9,784 bases of DNA from Planctomycetaceae bacterium. GTDB taxonomy: Bacteria > Planctomycetota > Planctomycetia > Pirellulales > Pirellulaceae. The number at the start of each line of letters is the position of its first letter. Position 1 is the stretch's first letter. The notes beneath the pieces were generated by a model. That model was given only the letters and a program-made list of their open reading frames with translations. It was not told the DNA's origin and made no database searches. The stretch covers positions 1 through 9,784 of the forward strand of contig JABHUV010000325.1 in assembly GCA_018658605.1 (NCBI GenBank), in the 5' to 3' direction. The position numbers and the translations under genes were made by a program. Positions 5,963 to 9,784 of this stretch are shown here, piece after piece.

Positions 5963-7423
5963 ATGCTAGCAACACCCAACATTCACGATGTCCAGCAAAA
6001 ATGGTACGAAGGCATTACCCGCTACCAATGGGTTGTCCTTATTATCGCCTCGTTAGGTTGGGTGTTTGACGTTTTTGAAGGGCAGATCTTCGTCGCTAGC
6101 ATGAACGAAGCAATGCCTTCGCTAGAGCCCACGGCATCGAAAGGCGATGTAGCGGTGTATAACAATATTGCCCTCGGAGCTTTCCTGCTCGGAGGTGCAC
6201 TTGGGGGCATTGTTTTCGGACTTATCAGCGATCGCATTGGTCGTACTAAGACAATGTCGATTACCATCTTGTTTTATTCCGTATTCACCTGTGTATCGGC
6301 ACTCTCACAGACATGGTGGCACATGTCGATTTTCCGCTTCTTAGTAGCCATGGGCGTCGGTGGCGAATGGGCCATTGCAAGCGCCATGGTATATGAAGTA
6401 TTTCCACGGCGAGCGCGCGCTCATGTTGGTGGGATTTTTCATGCATCTAGTGTCTTCGGCACGTATTTAGCAGTCGCTGTGGGTTATTTTGTGATTGGTA
6501 GCGACGCCATTCAAACGTGGGCGAATTCCCTTGACATCGAGTGGTTTGATCCCCAGACAATTCCTTGGCGACTAGGGTTTGCCATCGGCGTTGTTCCTGC
6601 CCTGCTTATCATTTGGATACGCTTGAGTTTAAAGGAGCCAGACAACTGGCAAACCGCTCGGGCAGAAGCTAATGCGGGAAAAGGGAAAAAGATGGGGTCG
6701 CTCACTGAGTTGTTTTCCAGTGAGTTTTCGCGGAAGACTTTTGTCGGCGTATCACTTGCTGCCATCGGTTTAGCCACCTTCTGGGGTGCCCACATCTATG
6801 CTAAGAACGTGCTTAAAGATGCAGCGATCAACGAAATGGTTGAAGCTAGCATTTCGGGTGACCAGCGACACGACATGCAGGATACTTTGACTGGGGTAAC
6901 AACCGACATTAAAGGCTCTATCCGCGAAGACATCCTAGCCAACAGCGTCTCGACGATTAAGGGGTGGGAGATGTTCGGCATGCTGATCACGGCCACCGGC
7001 GGAGGCATTGGTTTGATCGCCTTTGGTCCTCTGTGTCAGCGGATTGGACGTGTCAGAACGTTCATATTTTTTCACTCAGGCGGCTTTATTAGTGCAATGA
7101 TCCTGTTCAACGTCCCCATGTCGACAACGCTTCTTTACGCCGCTTTGCCTATTTTTGGTTTTCTAACGCTTGGAATGCACGCTGGGTACGCTATCTATTT
7201 CCCAGAATTGTTTCCGACTCGCATCCGTGGAACCGGCACCGGATTCTGTTTTAACGCCGGACGAATCATCGCTGCTCCCATTTTGTTTTCCGGTGGCTGG
7301 TTGCAAAAAACATTCAACACGGGTCCGCTACAAATTGCCTGCGGTCTCTCATTTTTGTTTCTCATCGGTTTACTGATCCTACTCGCCGCACCGGAAACCA
7401 AAGACCAGGCTGAACTAGCGTAA
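5963..7423 (+). CDS. MFS transporter, metabolite:H+ symporter type (AAHS/SHS-like)
   Basis: This 486-residue inner-membrane carrier has about 12 hydrophobic segments. Major-facilitator motif A appears as GLISDRIGRTK (residues 86-96), and its second-half counterpart as GPLCQRIGRVR (355-365). VFDVFEGQIF at 34-43 in the first helix and PELFPTRIRGTGTGF at 414-428 are typical of the aromatic-acid and sialic/metabolite:proton symporter branches, so a small organic acid or similar solute is likely. An unusual charged stretch (about 280-335) lies between helices 7 and 8, probably on the outer face. It contains Met-, Asp- and Gln-rich helices that an average MFS carrier lacks. AGGA at 5946-5949 overlaps the dioxygenase stop region and is the likely ribosome binding site. 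It is the middle gene of the dioxygenase-transporter-dehydrogenase run. The substrate is not identified. Confidence 0.9.
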   Translation: MLATPNIHDVQQKWYEGITRYQWVVLIIASLGWVFDVFEGQIFVASMNEAMPSLEPTASKGDVAVYNNIALGAFLLGGALGGIVFGLISDRIGRTKTMSITILFYSVFTCVSALSQTWWHMSIFRFLVAMGVGGEWAIASAMVYEVFPRRARAHVGGIFHASSVFGTYLAVAVGYFVIGSDAIQTWANSLDIEWFDPQTIPWRLGFAIGVVPALLIIWIRLSLKEPDNWQTARAEANAGKGKKMGSLTELFSSEFSRKTFVGVSLAAIGLATFWGAHIYAKNVLKDAAINEMVEASISGDQRHDMQDTLTGVTTDIKGSIREDILANSVSTIKGWEMFGMLITATGGGIGLIAFGPLCQRIGRVRTFIFFHSGGFISAMILFNVPMSTTLLYAALPIFGFLTLGMHAGYAIYFPELFPTRIRGTGTGFCFNAGRIIAAPILFSGGWLQKTFNTGPLQIACGLSFLFLIGLLILLAAPETKDQAELA

Positions 7424-7466
7424 CTCGACCATAATTATTTTTAGTTTATTAACTTTGAAAGAAAAG

Positions 7467-8510
7467 ATGACTACACCCGTACGATTTGGACTTGTTGGAT
7501 TTGGCGCTTGGGGAAACTGTCACGCCGCTGCTATTGCACAGACTGAGAATGCTCAACTCACGGCGATCGCTGCGAAAAGTGAAGGCTCCTGCCAACTTGC
7601 CCGCGAGGCCTACGCTACAGCTGCGGTAACAAACGATTACCATGAACTTGTGCAACGCGCTGACGTAGACGTTGTTGATATTGTTGTTCCAAGTTTTCTG
7701 CACCGAGATGTTGCAGTCACAGCACTTGAAGCCGGAAAACATGTACTGCTTGAGAAACCAATGGCTCTGACTCTCGCAGATTGTGATGCTATCAACGCAG
7801 CGGCCATTGCCAATGATCGCATTTTGGCGGTTGGTCATGAACTACGACTCTCGTCCATGTGGCGTAAGGTTAAGGAACTTATCGACGACGGCTTTATTGG
7901 CACACCGCAATACTGTTTAGTGGAACTTTCCCGGCGACCCTATCGCCCTGGTGCTGATAGCTGGCGATTTGATATTGAGCGTGTCGGTAACTGGGTCCTC
8001 GAAGAACCGATACACTTCTTTGACCTAGCACGTTGGTATCTGGATACCGCCGGGACACCAGAAACCATTTACGCTCGTGCCAATTCCCGCCAAGCAGGTC
8101 ATCCGGAACTACAGGATAACTTCAGTGCCATCATGACGCTCGATTCTGGTGCATATGCCGTGGTGACACAAACACTGAGCGCTTTTGAGCATCACCAAAC
8201 GGCGAAGGGTACTGGAACTCGCGGCGCGATCTGGGCACGTTGGAGCGGCGCCAAAGATCGCACTCTGCATCCTGACTTCAAACTACAAGTATTCAATGAT
8301 GAGAATGAAGAAGTGTTGGACTTGACGCCTGAACGCATCACCGGGGAAGTGTTTGAACTGCGTGATCAAATTGCCTTAATGGTGCGAGCGGTAAATGGTG
8401 GCGAACCAGTACACGCAACGGGTATCGATGGTCGTTGGTCGGTCGCAATGTGCGTCGCTGCTCAACAATCCGTTGACAGTGGCCAACCACAATCAATTCC
8501 CACCGATTAG
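7467..8510 (+). CDS. Gfo/Idh/MocA-family NAD(P)-dependent oxidoreductase
   Basis: This 347-residue cytosolic dehydrogenase acts on a sugar, inositol or related polyol/acid. The Rossmann signature GFGAWG is at residues 11-16, and EKP with the catalytic Lys97 is in LLEKPMALT. The usual D-x3-H active-site pair appears as E-x3-H (Glu179, His183 in VLEEPIHFFDLARWY), so Asp is replaced by Glu. The ATG at 7467 is chosen over an in-frame TTG at 7455 because GAAAG sits 5 nt before the ATG and family members begin directly with the Rossmann strand (VRFGLVGFG). It follows the transporter gene by 43 nt with no terminator-like hairpin between them, so it is probably in the same transcript. The context suggests it oxidises or reduces the imported compound or a product of the dioxygenase. 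The exact substrate cannot be read from the sequence. Confidence 0.9.
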   Translation: MTTPVRFGLVGFGAWGNCHAAAIAQTENAQLTAIAAKSEGSCQLAREAYATAAVTNDYHELVQRADVDVVDIVVPSFLHRDVAVTALEAGKHVLLEKPMALTLADCDAINAAAIANDRILAVGHELRLSSMWRKVKELIDDGFIGTPQYCLVELSRRPYRPGADSWRFDIERVGNWVLEEPIHFFDLARWYLDTAGTPETIYARANSRQAGHPELQDNFSAIMTLDSGAYAVVTQTLSAFEHHQTAKGTGTRGAIWARWSGAKDRTLHPDFKLQVFNDENEEVLDLTPERITGEVFELRDQIALMVRAVNGGEPVHATGIDGRWSVAMCVAAQQSVDSGQPQSIPTD

Positions 8511-8518
8511 GTAATTTA

Positions 8519-8532
8519 AACGATCAGTCGTT
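8519..8532. terminator. Weak inverted repeat between convergent genes
   Basis: AACGA and TCGTT form a 5-bp stem with a TCAG loop, inside the 29-nt gap between two converging genes. An AATTTAA stretch precedes it, which on the minus strand could act as a short T-containing tail. The position is right for a bidirectional terminator, but the stem is short and AT-rich, so its strength is doubtful. Confidence 0.28.
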
Positions 8533-8539
8533 GCCGACC

Positions 8540-9784
8540 CTATGCGGGCATTAGATAAGGTGCCCGATACTCTTTGCTCAACATCGCGTTAGCATCGTCA
8601 TTGTCGACAAAAGTCTCGGTGTGTGGATTAAACTCGACCCGCCCCGAAGTTCGATAAGCAATTTCACCTAGATGAACCAACGCACAACTGTAATGTGCCG
8701 TTTGGGCGTTGGCGCGAGTTGCCCCGCCACTACGGATCGCATTTTGAAATTCCGCCATATGCTCAGCGTATCCACGTGAACCACGAATCGCCTGTCCCTC
8801 GGTTGGTCCTGGCTTATTCTTCGGTCCTAAAAACACACTGAAAGCGCCACGGCGAGAGAATATCATATACCCCTCAGTTCCATAAAACACATTACCGTTA
8901 TCAAATCCATGCAGCCCATATGCCGTGAAAGGATAGTTCTCATAGATCAGTAACCGGCCATCTTCATATTCATACGTAACATTCATATTGTCCGGATAAT
9001 CGCTGGCGTGGCCGTGCAACATCATCCGACTACCACGAGCTGTAATTTGCTGAGGAAATGTTTTAACCCCCAACCCCCAGGCCGCCATATCTAAGTCATG
9101 AATACCGTCGTCACCAATTTCGCCGTTGGCATAATCCTGATACATCCGCCAAGTTCCATGAAAACGATGGCGGTTAAACGCGTGCTTCTTTGCGGGCCCT
9201 AGCCAACGGTCATAGTCGACGCCGCTTGGAACCGTTGCATTCGGCACAGGTTTCACAACACTTCGCATTTCAGCCGTCCAAGCTTTCGCAATCTTGATCT
9301 CACCAAGGATGCCAGACTTCAATAGTTTCTCAGCTTTGAGCGTCACCGGACTGTTACGCATCTGGCTGCCCTGTTGCACAACACAACCATATTTTTTTGA
9401 GGCAGCGATAACGGCATGCCCTTCGTTGTATACATGGGATATCGGCTTTTCGATGTAAACGTGTTTGCCATTTTGCATCGCTGCAATCGCGATCGGAGCG
9501 TGCCAATGATGCGGAGTGGCAATCACGACGGCATCTACATTTTTGTCGCGGATCACATCCTCGTACCGTCTCGTGCGTTTAGGTGCGACGGATTGAAATT
9601 CCTTGCGGACGAATCCAGCCATCCGCGCAGACTGAGCGTCATCAACGTCGCACAACCACGCAATTTCCACTGAATCATTCCGTTCAACCAACCCTTTGAC
9701 GTGCAGCGACATGATGCCCCCACAACCAATAATACCGACGACGAGCTTGTCAGGTTCCACTGAGGCTTGCGAATAAACTGACCC
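8540..9784 (-). CDS. Gfo/Idh/MocA-family oxidoreductase, planctomycete type (5' end probably beyond right edge)
   Basis: A dehydrogenase-like protein of at least 406 residues, counted from a possible GTG at 9760-9758. The dinucleotide-binding turn is VGIIGCGGIM (9-17), EKP with Lys105 is in YIEKPISH, and Asp217/His221 form the D-x3-H pair in EIGDDGIHDLDMAAWGLG. YDRWLGPAKKHAFN, HGTWRMYQDYANG and the tail LSKEYRAPYL are hallmarks I associate with a large group of planctomycete Gfo/Idh/MocA paralogues, many of them exported by the Tat system. The GTG has no ribosome binding site, and the frame stays open for eight more codons (reading GSVYSQAS) to the window edge. A start and signal peptide outside the window are therefore more likely. 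It converges on the dioxygenase-transporter module and is probably regulated separately. The substrate is unknown. Confidence 0.9.
   Translation of the reverse strand, partial: GSVYSQASVEPDKLVVGIIGCGGIMSLHVKGLVERNDSVEIAWLCDVDDAQSARMAGFVRKEFQSVAPKRTRRYEDVIRDKNVDAVVIATPHHWHAPIAIAAMQNGKHVYIEKPISHVYNEGHAVIAASKKYGCVVQQGSQMRNSPVTLKAEKLLKSGILGEIKIAKAWTAEMRSVVKPVPNATVPSGVDYDRWLGPAKKHAFNRHRFHGTWRMYQDYANGEIGDDGIHDLDMAAWGLGVKTFPQQITARGSRMMLHGHASDYPDNMNVTYEYEDGRLLIYENYPFTAYGLHGFDNGNVFYGTEGYMIFSRRGAFSVFLGPKNKPGPTEGQAIRGSRGYAEHMAEFQNAIRSGGATRANAQTAHYSCALVHLGEIAYRTSGRVEFNPHTETFVDNDDANAMLSKEYRAPYLMPA

Overview
The window looks like a chromosomal segment from a planctomycete or a close relative. The evidence is protein content rather than base composition. 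There is a secreted Cys-type sulfatase with a C-terminal carbohydrate-binding-like domain, a secreted propeller-like protein of a type I associate with Planctomycetes, an ECF sigma factor, and two Gfo/Idh/MocA oxidoreductases. One of these ends in the planctomycete-style 'LSKEYRAPYL' tail. No tRNA, rRNA, CRISPR array, insertion sequence or phage gene was seen.

Layout. (1) 1-2226, minus strand: a two-gene unit with the sulfatase first, then after 5 nt a secreted propeller-like protein that runs off the left edge. (2) 2227-2412: a divergent control region with a possible sulfatase promoter and a 16-codon leader ORF with a good ribosome binding site. (3) 2413-3894, plus strand: a LolA/RseB-fold-like lipoprotein carrying a 15-bp coding tandem repeat, followed after one base by an ECF sigma factor. 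The sigma gene is split by a -1 frame change at a T5 run, and its C-terminus is joined to what looks like the second half of a YbjQ (UPF0145) domain. (4) 3954-8510, plus strand: an SDR related to L-threonine 3-dehydrogenase, a TauD/TfdA-family Fe(II)/2-oxoglutarate dioxygenase, an MFS transporter and a Gfo/Idh/MocA dehydrogenase. Together they look like an uptake-and-oxidation module for an unidentified small molecule. (5) 8540-9784, minus strand: a second Gfo/Idh/MocA protein, convergent with the module, whose true start probably lies beyond the right edge.

The most unusual part is 2350-3894. It holds a leader ORF, a lipoprotein with an awkward TTG start, an expanded SPSTE repeat, and a translationally coupled sigma factor with a frameshift-like GTTTTTA-plus-hairpin site and an uncommon C-terminal domain. 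The frame problems at the A6 run (2417-2422) and the T5 run (3392-3396) could both be homopolymer sequencing errors. That ordinary explanation has to be excluded before a programmed frameshift is accepted. All functional statements rest on motif reading by eye; no database search was run.
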